From DASQFQ01 sp963805525 (GTDB lineage: Bacteria; Actinomycetota; Thermoleophilia; Solirubrobacterales; Solirubrobacteraceae), in the NCBI GenBank assembly GCA_963805525.1, contig CAWDUT010000004.1, positions 1,460,003 to 1,524,002 of the forward strand: 64,000 nt of DNA, in the 5' to 3' direction. Both the position numbers and the translations under genes were made by a program. The notes below the pieces were generated by a model. It made no database searches. It worked only from the letters and a program-made list of their open reading frames with translations, and was not told where the DNA came from. Within the stretch, counting starts at the first letter, position 1. Every line of letters starts with the position of its first letter. This document shows, in pieces, positions 55,225 to 64,000 of the stretch.

Positions 55225-56878
55225 CCGCAGACCGCGAGCTACGGGGACCAGGTCCTCCCAGTCTTCCCAGATCCGTCCCGGTCTCGGCCACATAGCCACT
55301 CACCGCGGATCCGACCGTCGGGAAGAACGCCTGCGGACCCAGGGCTTCCACCAGGCCATATCGTTCCAGGTGGTCCTTGATGGGGTCCTTGAGCTCGGCG
55401 AACCTGAGTCGGACACCGTCCCTGCCGGAGAATCGATGAGTCCGGCCAGCATGTCGGCGGCGGTCATGTCGACCTCCGTCATCGGCTCTGCCGCCACTAC
55501 GACCCAGCGCGTCGGCGTGCTTGCCGTCATCACGGCTTCCTCGATCTGCTCGCGGAACAGCTCGGCGTTCGCGAAGAAGAGCGGCGCATCCCAGCGGAAC
55601 AGGATCAGGCCGTCCACTCGCCGGCCTCCGGGTAGCGGGTGACGTCGTGGTAGCCCTTGAGCTCGTCGACTCGACCCAGGATCGCCGAGTAGGGGCGCCA
55701 GGCGCGCCAGATGACGCAGCCAGGGCCAGCGCGACGGCGATGAAGATGCCCTGCACCACGCCGAGCAAGGCGACACCGGCGAAGCAGACGATCGATAGGC
55801 GCGAATCGGCTGGACGGAGCCGCCAGAGCCGGACCAGGCCACCGATGTCGACGAGCGACAGGCAGGCGGTGATGACGATGGCGGCCAGGGCCGCATGGGG
55901 CAGGACTGCCATGATCCCGGGGCGAACGCGGCAGGACTGCGTGGTGAGTGCGCCGACCACTCCGCGAGCTGCGGTCTTCGCGCCTGCCGAGCGGCGACGG
56001 AGTACGCGAGGTGCTGGTACTGATCGAGGAGCCGTCGAACAGACCGGCGGCGACGTTGGAGACGCCGAGCGCCAACAGCTCCTGATCCGGGTCCACGCGT
56101 GTCCCGGCGCGGGCGGCGAACGTACGCGACAGGACGCTGATATCGGCCATGGACACGCGGGCGATGGCGGGACCGCCGGCGGCCGATCGCCGCGAGGTCC
56201 TGGAGCGACACGGCCGGGATCCGGAGCGTCGGGAGACCCCGTGGGAGGGGGCCACGACCGGCAGCCCGGCGGATGTCGCGAGTCCGAGGATCGCGACCAT
56301 CGCGGTCGGCCCGATCGCGGCGACGAGGACGCCGGGTCAACGGCGCACCAGCGTGGACAGCCGACGATGACGGCGATCGATCAGGACCGATGGCCAGGGC
56401 CACCGGGACGGTCTCGCGGCGGCCACGCCGGCCAGGAACGCCGGCACGATTCCGACGGGGACCTCGGCGTCCACCGAGAAGCCGAACAGCTTCGGCAGGA
56501 CTGGCTAGATGAACGCGGTGAGTGCAATGCCGTTGAGGACCCGATTTGGGTCGGCGTGGACAGCAGGTCCGTCGACAGGGCCTGCTCGAGCTCGCCAACG
56601 CGCTTCAACGGGCGCCGGCGATGAGGCCAGGCCGGCGGCCAGGTCCGTGGAGGGGTCGGGTCGGCCAGGAGCCGACGGGCATCGTCGCAGCGATGATGGC
56701 GGCCAACGATGCGTCCGGCCCATCACAGGGTCCTGACTCGGTCCGAAGCCCGCGTACAGGAGCACCAGAACGTCGTCACGGCGAGAGCGAGGATCACCGG
56801 CCAGCCCGGCGTTTCTTCGGCGTGCCCCATCCCGAACCAGATGCTGATCGCGGTCAGGACGGCGTCCGCCGGCCGCAT
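55169..56878 (-). pseudogene. SulP-family anion transporter with STAS domain, many frameshifts
   Basis: Reading minus-strand frames in order: DAVLTAISIWFGMGHAEE, VMG..ASLAAII-like pieces, VLNGIALTAFI, KLFGF-SVDAEVPVG, MVAILGLATSAGLPVVAPSH, LALGVSNVAAGLFDGS, IMAVLPHAALAAIVITACLS, ALLGVVQGIFIAVALALAA. The STAS part follows (VDELKGYHDVTRYPEAGE, ILFRWDAPLFFANAELFREQ, MTEVDMTAADMLAGLIDS). This is the SulP sulfate/bicarbonate permease plan with its C-terminal regulatory domain. At least ten breaks. The 5' end is approximate, and its 3' end overlaps the MMPL gene end. Confidence 0.65.
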
Positions 56879-57108
56879 CGAGGCGGCAGCCACGGCAGCT
56901 GCAACGGTGCAGACCGACCCGGGGCCCGGGATGAGCGAGGCATACAGGAGGTACGTCAGACCTGCATATGATCCAAGGAATGAAACAAAACACTCGGATA
57001 CCGGTGACACGCCTCGGCCCCGAAAGGGCGCCCTTCCGGACCAGGGCACAGGGCAAGGTCTGCGTCTGGGAGTCGGACCCGACGACGCGCGCCGGCCGGG
57101 GCGGCCCC

Positions 57109-57543
57109 ATGCAGATCGGCATCTTCCTGCTCGTCTTCGGGGCCCTGCTGCTCCTCCAGCAGGCCGTTCCCGAGGTCCGGACGGCGGGCTCCGCCTTGGT
57201 CCTGGCCATCGGCTCTCCGCATTCCTCGATCAAGTGGCCCATCGATCGCGGCACCGGTTCCTCTATGCGGGCGCGATCGTCGCGGCTTCTGCCGGCGCCC
57301 AGGGTGCTCAAAGGCCGGCCGGGTTCGAGGGCCGATGGCCTGGGCGCGCTCTGCTTCGGGATCGCGTTCCTGTTCATCGGCTCGGTCCAGGCCGTGACGC
57401 GCGGCGGGCTGGGCTGGCAGGTCTGGTCGGGCGTCTTGTCGCGCTGGTCGGGGGGCGTCAACGTCGGCCGGCCCGGATGTCGGCGGGCTATGAGCCGGCC
57501 GGGCTCCGCTGGTGGGCCTCGGCCTCGTGCTGTCCGGATCTGA
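57109..57543 (+). pseudogene. Small hypothetical membrane protein, frameshifted
   Basis: MQIGIFLLVFGALLLLQQAV starts a membrane segment, followed by AGSALVLAIG. After a frame change come FLYAGAIVAASAGAQGA and, in the first frame again, GLGALCFGIAFLFIGSVQAV, then a final hydrophobic stretch. This resembles short proteins with three or four membrane helices of the LiaF/DUF5668 type; the assignment is weak. Confidence 0.4.
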
Positions 57544-58919
57544 GGCGGCGCCTCGCCGCCGTCGGTGACAGCCGCGCCGGGCGGGATCGCTCGACCGCGC
57601 CTGGATGGCCTCGGCCACGACGTCGACGATCCGCCGAGCTCGGCCTCGGTGACGACGAACGGCGGGCCGAGGAGGATCGTGTCGCCGTCGACGCCGTTCG
57701 GCGTTGCCGGTCCCGGAGTAGACGAGGACGCCGCGGTCGCGGGCGCGACGGACGACCGCTTCGGTGAGCCGCGCCGCACGCGGGAACGGACGGCGGGTCT
57801 CGCGATCCTCGACCAGCTCGAGCCCGACCATCAGCCCCCGGCCGCGGATCTCGCCGACGGTGGGCGTCGTCGCCGAGCCGATCCGCGAGAGCGCGGACTC
57901 GAGCCGGTCGCCCTTCGCCGCGCTCGCCTCGACCAGGTCCTCGTCCTCGAGGATCCGGAGGACCTCGCGGGCGACGGCGGCGCCGGCCGGGGCGTGGGAG
58001 TAAGTGAAGCCGTGGACGAAGCCGCCGTGGTCCAGCGGTGACCGTGGCGTGGACCGCGCCGGACGCCGCCGCGAAGCCGAACGGCCAGTAGCCGGAGGTT
58101 GCGCCCTTGGCGGCGACGACGATGTCCGGCCTCGGACACCCCAGTGGTCGAGGCCGAACCAGCGCCCGGTCCGGCCGAACCCGGTCATCACCTCGTCGGC
58201 GATCAGGAGGACCCCATGGCGCCGGCAGACGTCGGCGATCTTCGGCCAGTAGTCGTCGGGCGGCACGGCGGCGGCCAGGGTCGCGCCGACGATCGGCTCG
58301 GCGACGAACGCGGCGACCGATCCCGGCTCGGCGGCGGCGAACGCCGCCTCCAGCTCGGCGGCGAGCTCCTCGGCCGTCGCGAGCGCCTGGAACTGTCGGG
58401 ATCGCTGCCGCGGTACGGGTACGCCGCGGAGACGTGGCGGAACCGGCCGAGCCAGCCCTCGTACGGGCGGCGGAGCGGGCTGCGGCCGGACAGGTCAAGG
58501 GCGCCCAGGGTGTTGCCGTGGTAGCTCCCCCAGCGGGCGTAGACGACCCAGCGCTCGGGCTCGCCGCGAGCAAGGTGGTAGGCGCGGGCGAGCTTCAGGG
58601 CGGTTTCGATCGCCTCGGACCGCCGCTGACCGGGTAGATCGCGGGATCGTCGACCGGCAGGCGCGGCCCGATCTCCGCGGCGTAGGCCTCGAGCGGCTCG
58701 GTCGTGAACGCGCAGCCGTGGGCATACGACAGCCGGCCGGCCTGCTCGCCGAGGACCGGGCAAACGGACGCCCGGCCGTGCCCGACGTTGACGACGATCG
58801 CGCCCCGGCCGCGTCCAGGTACTCGCGTCCGGTCGCGTCGCGGATCGTCGAGCCCTCGCCCGAACCGCGACCAGCGGGTCCGGCAACGAGGACCGATGGA
58901 AGACGCGCCCGTTGGTCAT
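57488..58919 (-). pseudogene. Class III PLP-dependent aminotransferase, several frameshifts
   Basis: Starts MTNGRVFHRSS. Frames in order give SEAIETALKLARAYHLARGE, WGSYHGNTLGALDLSGRSPL, DYWPKIADVCRRHGVLLIAD (with EVMTGFGRTGRWFGLDHWG, the PLP-binding Asp motif), VVAAKGATSGYWPFGFAAAS (the PLP Lys), HGFTYSHAPAGAAVAREVLR, IRGRGLMVGLELVEDRETR and DTILLGPPFVVTEAELG. All catalytic motifs are present; only the frame is broken, at about six places. It resembles omega-aminotransferases of the beta-alanine/pyruvate type. The 3' end is approximate. Confidence 0.75.
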
Positions 58920-58949
58920 GACGGCATCGTAGGCGATGACCGGGCTCTC

Positions 58950-59789
58950 ATGGCGATGTCAGGCGTTTCTCAGGCATACATGCGACCCTCTGCGAACGGG
59001 ACGATCGGACCCGGCCCAGTGGAGACCTCGGATGACTCGTTCTCGCCCCTCATCGTCGGCCTCGTCGCCGTGCTCGCGATCGGTGTCGGCGGCTCTGTCG
59101 TCTACGACCTGGTCCTGAAGGGCGACGCGACGCCGGCCCTGGTCCTGCCATCCAGCTCGCCGGCGGTCGGTTCGGTCGAGCCGAGTCCAGGTGCGAGCGA
59201 CGACGCATCGACGAGCGAGGCACGCCCGGCCACCTTCGACGGCGACGTCGCGGGCGCGTGGACCGTCACGACCGGCAGCCAGGCCGGCTATCGCGTTCGC
59301 GAGCAGCTGGCGAGCCTGCCCGCCGAGAGTGACGCCATCGGCCGGACGGACCAGGTGGGTGGCACGATCAGCGTGACCACCGACGGGACGACGACGACCG
59401 TCACCGAGGCCTCGCTCAGCGTGGACACCGCCTCGATCACCTCCGACGAGGACCGGCGCGACAACCGGATGCGCAGCGAAGGGCTCCAGACGGACGAGTT
59501 CCCGACCGCCACGTTCACCCTGGCCCAGCCGGTCGACGTCCCGGCGGCCGCCCTCGCAGGAACCGCATCGGACATCAGGCTCGTGGGCGACCTGACGCTG
59601 CACGGGGTGACGAAGTCGGTGGTGATCCCGGCGCAGGCCCAGCTCGTGGACGGTCAGATCCAGGTCGCCGGCTCGCTGACCTTCCCGCTGGCGGACTTCG
59701 GGATCGAGGCTCCGAACATCGGCGGATCCATCATCTCGATCGCTGACGAGGGCACGCTCGAATTCGTGGTCATCCTGACCAAGGGCTGA
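58950..59789 (+). CDS. YceI-like lipid-binding domain protein, membrane-anchored
   Basis: About 279 residues. One membrane segment (SPLIVGLVAVLAIGVGGSVV) is followed by a Ser/Pro linker and a YceI-type beta-barrel: GAWTVTTGSQAGYRVREQL, GTISVTTDGTTTTVTEASLS, SITSDEDRRDNRMRSEGLQT, FPTATFTLAQPVDVPAAAL, GDLTLHGVTKSVVIPAQAQL, FPLADFGIEAP. YceI domains bind polyisoprenoid lipids and act in the envelope. The frame is intact, unlike the genes to its left. The start is uncertain: ATG codons at 58950, 58956 and 58980 are all possible. Confidence 0.82.
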   Translation: MAMSGVSQAYMRPSANGTIGPGPVETSDDSFSPLIVGLVAVLAIGVGGSVVYDLVLKGDATPALVLPSSSPAVGSVEPSPGASDDASTSEARPATFDGDVAGAWTVTTGSQAGYRVREQLASLPAESDAIGRTDQVGGTISVTTDGTTTTVTEASLSVDTASITSDEDRRDNRMRSEGLQTDEFPTATFTLAQPVDVPAAALAGTASDIRLVGDLTLHGVTKSVVIPAQAQLVDGQIQVAGSLTFPLADFGIEAPNIGGSIISIADEGTLEFVVILTKG

Positions 59790-59845
59790 ACGTCCGGCGT
59801 GCCAGCCGCGCAACGTCGTGCCGGCGAGTCGGGCGGATCGCGCCG

Positions 59846-60550
59846 TCAGCCGCCGGGCGGCATCCCGCCGGGTCGGCGGTTCGCCACGAACGCGGCAGCC
59901 TGGGCTCGCCGCTCCAGGTTCAGTTTGGCCAGGATGCTGCTGACGTAGTTCTTCACGGTCTTGTCCGACAGGAAGACGTCCGCGGCGATCTCCTTGTTCG
60001 TCTTGCCCTCGGCAACGAGCAGCAGGATCTTCTGCTCCTGCGGCGTGAGCGCGGCGAGTTCGTCGGTGTACGTCCCGCTGGCGATGCGCCGGATCCGCTC
60101 GAGGACCTTTTCCGTGACGGCCGGGTCCAGCAGCGATTCGCCGCGGCCGACTGCCTCAAGGGCGGCGACGAGGTCGCGAGCGCGGATCTGCTTCAGCAGG
60201 TAGCCCGACGCACCGGCGACGATGGCCGACAGGACGGCCTCCTCGTCCGGGTACGAGGTGAGCATCACGACCTTCGTGTCGGTCATCTCGGCTCGGATCT
60301 CCCGGCAGGCCTCGATGCCCGAGCCGTCGGGCAACCGGACGTCCATGACGACGATGTCGGGATGATGGCGCTCGGCCTGCTCGATGGCCTCGGCGACCGT
60401 GCCCGCCTCGGCCACGACCGCGAAGCCTTCGCGACGGTCCAGCAGGGCCACCAGGCCCTGGCGCACGATCTCGTGGTCGTCGACGATCAGGAGCCGGAGC
60501 AGTCTGGCCGGGCCGTCGCCTGCGGTCCGGGTGGGACCCTGACCTGTCAC
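59846..60550 (-). CDS. NarL/DevR-type response regulator
   Basis: 234 residues. Receiver domain: LRLLIVDDHEIVRQGLVALL (acidic pair), DIVVMDVRLPDGSG (phospho-acceptor Asp), VVMLTSYPDEEAVLS (Thr), GYLLKQIRARDLV (Lys), all canonical. The C-terminal LuxR helix-turn-helix (TPQEQKILLLVAEGKTNKEI, AADVFLSDKTVKNYVSSILA, KLNLERRAQAAAFV) resembles DevR/DosR. I chose the GTG at 60548-60550; the in-frame stretch upstream is the end of the kinase gene. Partner of the adjacent DevS-like kinase. Confidence 0.9.
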   Translation of the reverse strand: MTGQGPTRTAGDGPARLLRLLIVDDHEIVRQGLVALLDRREGFAVVAEAGTVAEAIEQAERHHPDIVVMDVRLPDGSGIEACREIRAEMTDTKVVMLTSYPDEEAVLSAIVAGASGYLLKQIRARDLVAALEAVGRGESLLDPAVTEKVLERIRRIASGTYTDELAALTPQEQKILLLVAEGKTNKEIAADVFLSDKTVKNYVSSILAKLNLERRAQAAAFVANRRPGGMPPGG

Positions 60551-61715
60551 GACGGATCCCCCGTCGAGCGGGACGTGCGCCACGACCCGTGTGCCACCGC
60601 CGGTCCGCTGCGTCACCTCGAGCGTGCCGCCGAGCATCGCCGCGCGTTCGTGCATGTTGGTCAACCCCAGTGGTCGGGCCCGAATGTCCCCATGGGATCG
60701 AAGCCTACCCCGTCGTCCTCGATCACGAGAAGCACCTCTGCATCGTCGGCGGCCAGGGTCACCCGCGCCATGGTCGCGGCCGAGTGACGCGTCACGTTGC
60801 TGAGCGCCTCACGGGCGAGGCCCAGGAGCTGCGCGCACTGCTCATCATCCAACCGAGCGGCGGCGTCGGCGTCCACGGCGGTCTCGACCGCGACCACGGA
60901 TGCGAACCGCGCCTCGTCGGCGAGTCGCTCCAGCCCTCGGCCATCCCGATCAATGCGAGCAGGCCCGGGCGCAGGCCGAGGATGAAGTGGCGGATGTCGC
61001 TGATGGTCGTCTGGAGCGCGACGATGGCACGATCCACCCGCACGGCGACCGGATCGGGATCCTCGCGGGCGATCTCCTCGATGTCTTCGAGTGACAGGCT
61101 CACGCCGTACAGGCTCTGGATGATCCCGTCGTGCAAGTCGCGGCCGATGCGTTCGCGCTCCTCCACGATCGCGAGGGCGGCGATACGGTCGTGCAGACGG
61201 GCGTTCTGCATCGCGATCGCGGCATGCCGGGCGAACAATTCGACAAGCCGTTGATCGTGACTGTCGAACTGCGCCCCCCCGACCTTGTCGGTCATGTACA
61301 GGTCGCCGATCGGACGACCTTCGTGGGTGATCGGGACGCCGAGGAAGGTCCGCATGGGCGGGTGGTACGGCGGGAAGCCGAATGACGAAGGATGCGTCCC
61401 GATGTCCGACGTCCGGACGGACAGGCCCTCGTGGATGATCAGCCCGAGGAGCCCGTGCCCACGCGGGAGTGGCCCGATCTTCGAACGAGCCTCGTCGCTC
61501 AACCCGGAGGTGATGAACCGTTCGATCTCGCCATCCGGCGGCGCGATCCCCAGGGCCGCGTACTCTGCGTCGACCAGGTCGCGGACGCGATCCACGATGA
61601 GCTGCAGGGTCGCATCGAGGTCCTTGACCTCGGCGATGGCGCGTGTCGCGACATCGAGGGCTTCGAGCGCCTCGGCCGCGAGCGCCGGGTCCGGGGCAGG
61701 ACGGTCGTGAGGCAC
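60548..61715 (-). CDS. GAF-domain sensor histidine kinase (DevS-like), two frame breaks in the ATPase part
   Basis: GAF domain about residues 20-170 (LQLIVDRVRDLVDAEYAALG, HPPMRTFLGVPITHEGRPIG, DQRLVELFARHAAIAMQNAR). It is followed by HisKA_3 with the phospho-acceptor His in ERERIGRDLHDGIIQSLYGV. Near 60935 the frame shifts into LLGLAREALSNVTRHSAATM and LVIEDDGVGFDPMG (ATP-binding N and G boxes). Near 60665 it shifts again into LTNMHERAAMLGGTLEVTQR and TGGGTRVVAHVPL. The last frame runs without a stop into the regulator gene, so a kinase-regulator fusion is possible if the breaks are real. Confidence 0.8.
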
Positions 61716-61821
61716 TGCAAGAGCCTAGCGCCTCGGTCGGGCGGGCGTACCGACGACAAGTGGCCCGGGCCGACCGGGCCGTCGGTCACTTCCTCCGGCG
61801 GGCCGCCCCACCCAAGATTTG

Positions 61822-62283
61822 ATGATGGACCCCACGCCCACCATCCTGCTGGCCACGGACCTGACGGCCAGCGCCGGACCCGCGACCGACGAGGCGCTCC
61901 GGCTGGCCCGACGCCTCGGTGCCGGCCTGCTGGTCATGACAGCCATCGACCCGGGCGCGATGCGCCTCCCGAATGGCCGCTATCGCCGACGGGTCGACCA
62001 GGAGCGCGAACTCCGCGAGTCCGCCGCTCGCGTCGTCCTCGAGCGGGGTCGTGCGGCTGGCGTCAGCGTCCGGTTGCTGGTCTGGGAAGGTGACCCGGGC
62101 GAATCGATCGTCGAGGTCGCGCGAGCCGAGGCGCCCGAGATGGTCATCGTCGGGAGTCGGGCCCGCGGTGTCATGGGTCGGTTCGGGATCGGCAGCGTGT
62201 CGGACCATGTCGTCCGCCACGCCTCGTGTCCGGTCCTGGTCGTGCGCTCCGACACGCCGGTCGCCGCCGGCGCGATCGCCTAG
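61822..62283 (+). CDS. Universal stress protein (UspA family)
   Basis: 153 residues. TILLATDLTASAGPATDEAL starts the Rossmann-like fold, and MVIVGSRARGVMGRFGIGSV followed by SDHVVRHASCPVLVVR is the ATP-binding GxxG(x)9GS region and C-terminal strand typical of the family. Start ATG at 61822 (or 61825). Divergent from the histidine kinase gene, so the pair may share a regulatory region, as in dormancy regulons (inference). Confidence 0.9.
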   Translation: MMDPTPTILLATDLTASAGPATDEALRLARRLGAGLLVMTAIDPGAMRLPNGRYRRRVDQERELRESAARVVLERGRAAGVSVRLLVWEGDPGESIVEVARAEAPEMVIVGSRARGVMGRFGIGSVSDHVVRHASCPVLVVRSDTPVAAGAIA

Positions 62284-63738
62284 GTGACGGTCGCCTCCAA
62301 GGCGCTCACCACGTCGCTCGCGAGATGCTCGCCGGCCATGCCGGCCATCGTGATCAGGGCCTGCCCGCGGGGCATCGCGGCACGATACGGCCGGTCTGCC
62401 GTCAGCGCCTCGTAGACGTCGGCGACCGCGATGATCCGGGCTCCGATCGCCAGGTCCGGGGCGGCGAGCCCGCGGAAGTAGCCGCGTCCGTCCAGCCGCT
62501 CGTGATGGCAGGCGGCCAACTCGGCGACCGACGCGAACGTCGGGATCGGCGCCAGGATCCGCAGGGTCAGCTCTGGATGGCGACGGATGACAGCCATCTC
62601 CTGGTCGTCGAGCCGACCGGGTTTGTCGAGGATCGTGTTGGGAACGCCGAGCTTGCCCAGGTCGTGCAATAGCGCGGCGCGGCGGACGTCCGTGACGGCG
62701 GCGGCGGGGAGCCCGAGTCGCGCGGCGAGCCCCTCGGCGATCTCGGCCGCCCGAAGGGAGTGCGAACCCGTGTAGGGGCTCTTGGCATCCACGATGTCAG
62801 CGAACGCCCCGGCGATCCGGTCCACGTCGTCGTCGTTCGAGGTCCGCACGAGGCCGGCCGGCTCCAGGGCCAGCGTGCGACCGATGAGGTCGGGCGCGGT
62901 CAGTTCGTCGAGCAGGCCTCGGGAGCAAGCCTCGAGCAGGGCGTCCGTGATGTCCGGGTCGTACCACGTTCCGCGTCGCGCGGCGAGCACGTCCAGCCCG
63001 AGGGCTCGTCCCCGCAGGCTCACGAAGATGTCGAGCCCCTGGCAGGCCGCCAGGATCCGGGCGAGCGGATGGATCTCGGTCGTCCGCCTGCCGCGCGGCT
63101 GGCCACCGCCGTCCCAGTGCTCGTGAAGATCCATGATCGCGTCCGACACGGCGGTCTCGAAACCAGCCTTGCGGGCGATTGCGGCGCCACGTTCGCACCG
63201 GAGCTGCTCGACCTCGCGTGACTCGCGGCGCCCATTGATGCCGATCGAGATGAGCCGGCGCAGACGTCGCGGCAGCGGTTCCGTGGACGGCAGTGACCGC
63301 ATCGACAGGACCGCGTATGCCAGCATCGATCGCTCGGTCGTGGACTGGCGTTCCTTGAGCGCGATGTCGTCCGTGCCGAAGATCCGGGTGACCGCGGCCG
63401 CGTTCGAGGAGCAGCCGGCGTCCTTCAGGAACGCGGCGATGAACAGGTTCGCCTCATCGGCCGCGCCGAGAGCCGAGGGGCTCGGCAAGTCGCATCGCGA
63501 GGTGGCAGGTGCGCAGCGCGTGGCCCGGCAATTGGCCCTCGGTGAGATCCAATGCCGTGGACAGGGCGGCCAGCAGCCGGCCGGTGCGGATCGACTCCCG
63601 GTCCAGGACACGCAGGCCCGCGCGGCGTTCCTGCACGAGCGCGGCCGTCAGCGGCGACGCGGTGGTGGTGCCATCGAGGTAGCGGATGACCAGTCGATCG
63701 GGATCGAGCCTGGCGGCGGAGGAATCCATGCGACCCAT
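62280..63738 (-). CDS. HD-GYP domain protein, one frameshift near 63460
   Basis: The first part, from 63738 or 63729 (MDSSAARLDPDRLVIRYLDG, ESIRTGRLLAALSTALDLTE), shifts frame at about 63460 into DEANLFIAAFLKDAGCSSNA and two HD regions. The C-terminal HD-GYP has SLRAAEIAEGLAARLGLPAA, RRAALLHDLGKLGVPNTILD, HHERLDGRGYFRGLAAPDLA and ARIIAVADVYEALTADRPYR. The second motif reads GYF instead of GYP. An N-terminal degenerate HD (LHEHWDGGGQPRG) suggests a duplicated domain. It probably degrades c-di-GMP, opposing the cyclase at 50.3 kb, if active. Confidence 0.82.
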
Positions 63739-63808
63739 CCTGCCTGCCGGGAGGGCGAGGTGGCCCAGGCCCGGGTCGTCGGGGGCACGCCCCGCCGGTG
63801 GTCCCGGT

Positions 63809-64000
63809 CTATCTCGTGTAGACACCGCCCGGATCGAGTTCCTCACGGATGAGGCGGAGCTCGTCGGCCGTCGGTGGGGGCGTGGACGCGAGGTCCGCGG
63901 CCACCTTGAGGTCCCAACCGATCGTGTCGCGGACCGCCTCGATCGTCGCGGCCGGATGCAACGAGTCGAGGCGCATCTCACCGGTGTTGTCGAAGTGATA
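63809..64000 (-). CDS. CoA-transferase subunit B, C-terminal end (runs off the right edge)
   Basis: The last 63 residues are in the window: YHFDNTGEMRLDSLHPAATI, EAVRDTIGWDLKVAADLAST, PPPTADELRLIREELDPGGV, YTR. The HPxATxExVxxxTGWDLxVA block and the terminal IREELDPGGVYTR are typical of subunit B of heteromeric CoA-transferases (glutaconate/3-oxoacid type). There is no start codon in the window. The stop is at 63809-63811, 71 bases from the HD-GYP start region. Confidence 0.8.
   Translation of the reverse strand, partial: YHFDNTGEMRLDSLHPAATIEAVRDTIGWDLKVAADLASTPPPTADELRLIREELDPGGVYTR

Overview
High-GC bacterial DNA with dense, short-spaced genes and frequent GTG starts. The left 50 kb looks like a high-GC actinobacterium, possibly Thermoleophilia/Solirubrobacterales; this is inferred from gene content and codon style, not from a marker gene. 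The right 14 kb (about 50-64 kb) has a different gene repertoire and a much higher density of reading-frame breaks, so the two parts may not belong to one replicon.

Layout. (1) 1-4.5 kb: a leftward arginine-catabolism operon: carbamate kinase, an M20 peptidase, a YfcC-type transporter and arginine deiminase, which runs off the window. (2) 5.1-6.5 kb: a tyrosine-integrase tail abutting the 3' half of a tRNA-Thr(GGT), then a small hypothetical gene and another copy of the tRNA core. (3) 7.0-36.2 kb: a complete-looking leftward contractile injection system (CIS) operon. It encodes sheath, tube, baseplate wedge and hub, spike, two large baseplate-assembly proteins, tail-tip and fibre proteins, a sheath-cap protein, an AAA+ ATPase, LysM-like and TPR proteins, and a 1223-residue DUF4157 protein that is probably the delivered cargo. 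No capsid, portal, terminase or lysis gene is present, so this is an extracellular or cytoplasmic CIS, not a prophage. Two receiver-type regulators sit at its head, and most genes are coupled by 4-base stop/start overlaps. (4) 36.5-49.6 kb: accessory DNA with a membrane protein, a frameshifted serine recombinase, an IS256-type element, a frameshifted FG-GAP/PASTA protein, a secreted repeat protein, an IS1182-type element with a broken transposase, a small tyrosine recombinase and hypotheticals. (5) 49.7-49.95 kb: a second integrase tail plus tRNA-Thr 3' half in the same orientation as the one at 5.5 kb, so the CIS region is bracketed by direct repeats of an integrase/attachment junction. (6) 50.3-64 kb: diguanylate cyclase, phosphotriesterase-like hydrolase, TetR regulator divergent from an MMPL transporter, SulP transporter, class III aminotransferase (the last five broken by several frameshifts), YceI-like protein, NarL-type two-component pair, universal stress protein, HD-GYP protein and the end of a CoA-transferase subunit.

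How it fits together. The CIS genes should build a sheath-tube-spike particle. The ATPase, cap and hub proteins are its assembly machinery, the 722- and 1205-residue proteins its tip and fibre, and the DUF4157 protein its payload. The paired integrase/tRNA junctions suggest the CIS region is one unit of an array of tRNA-integrated elements. An assembly join at the same repeat is the main competing explanation, especially at 49.95 kb.
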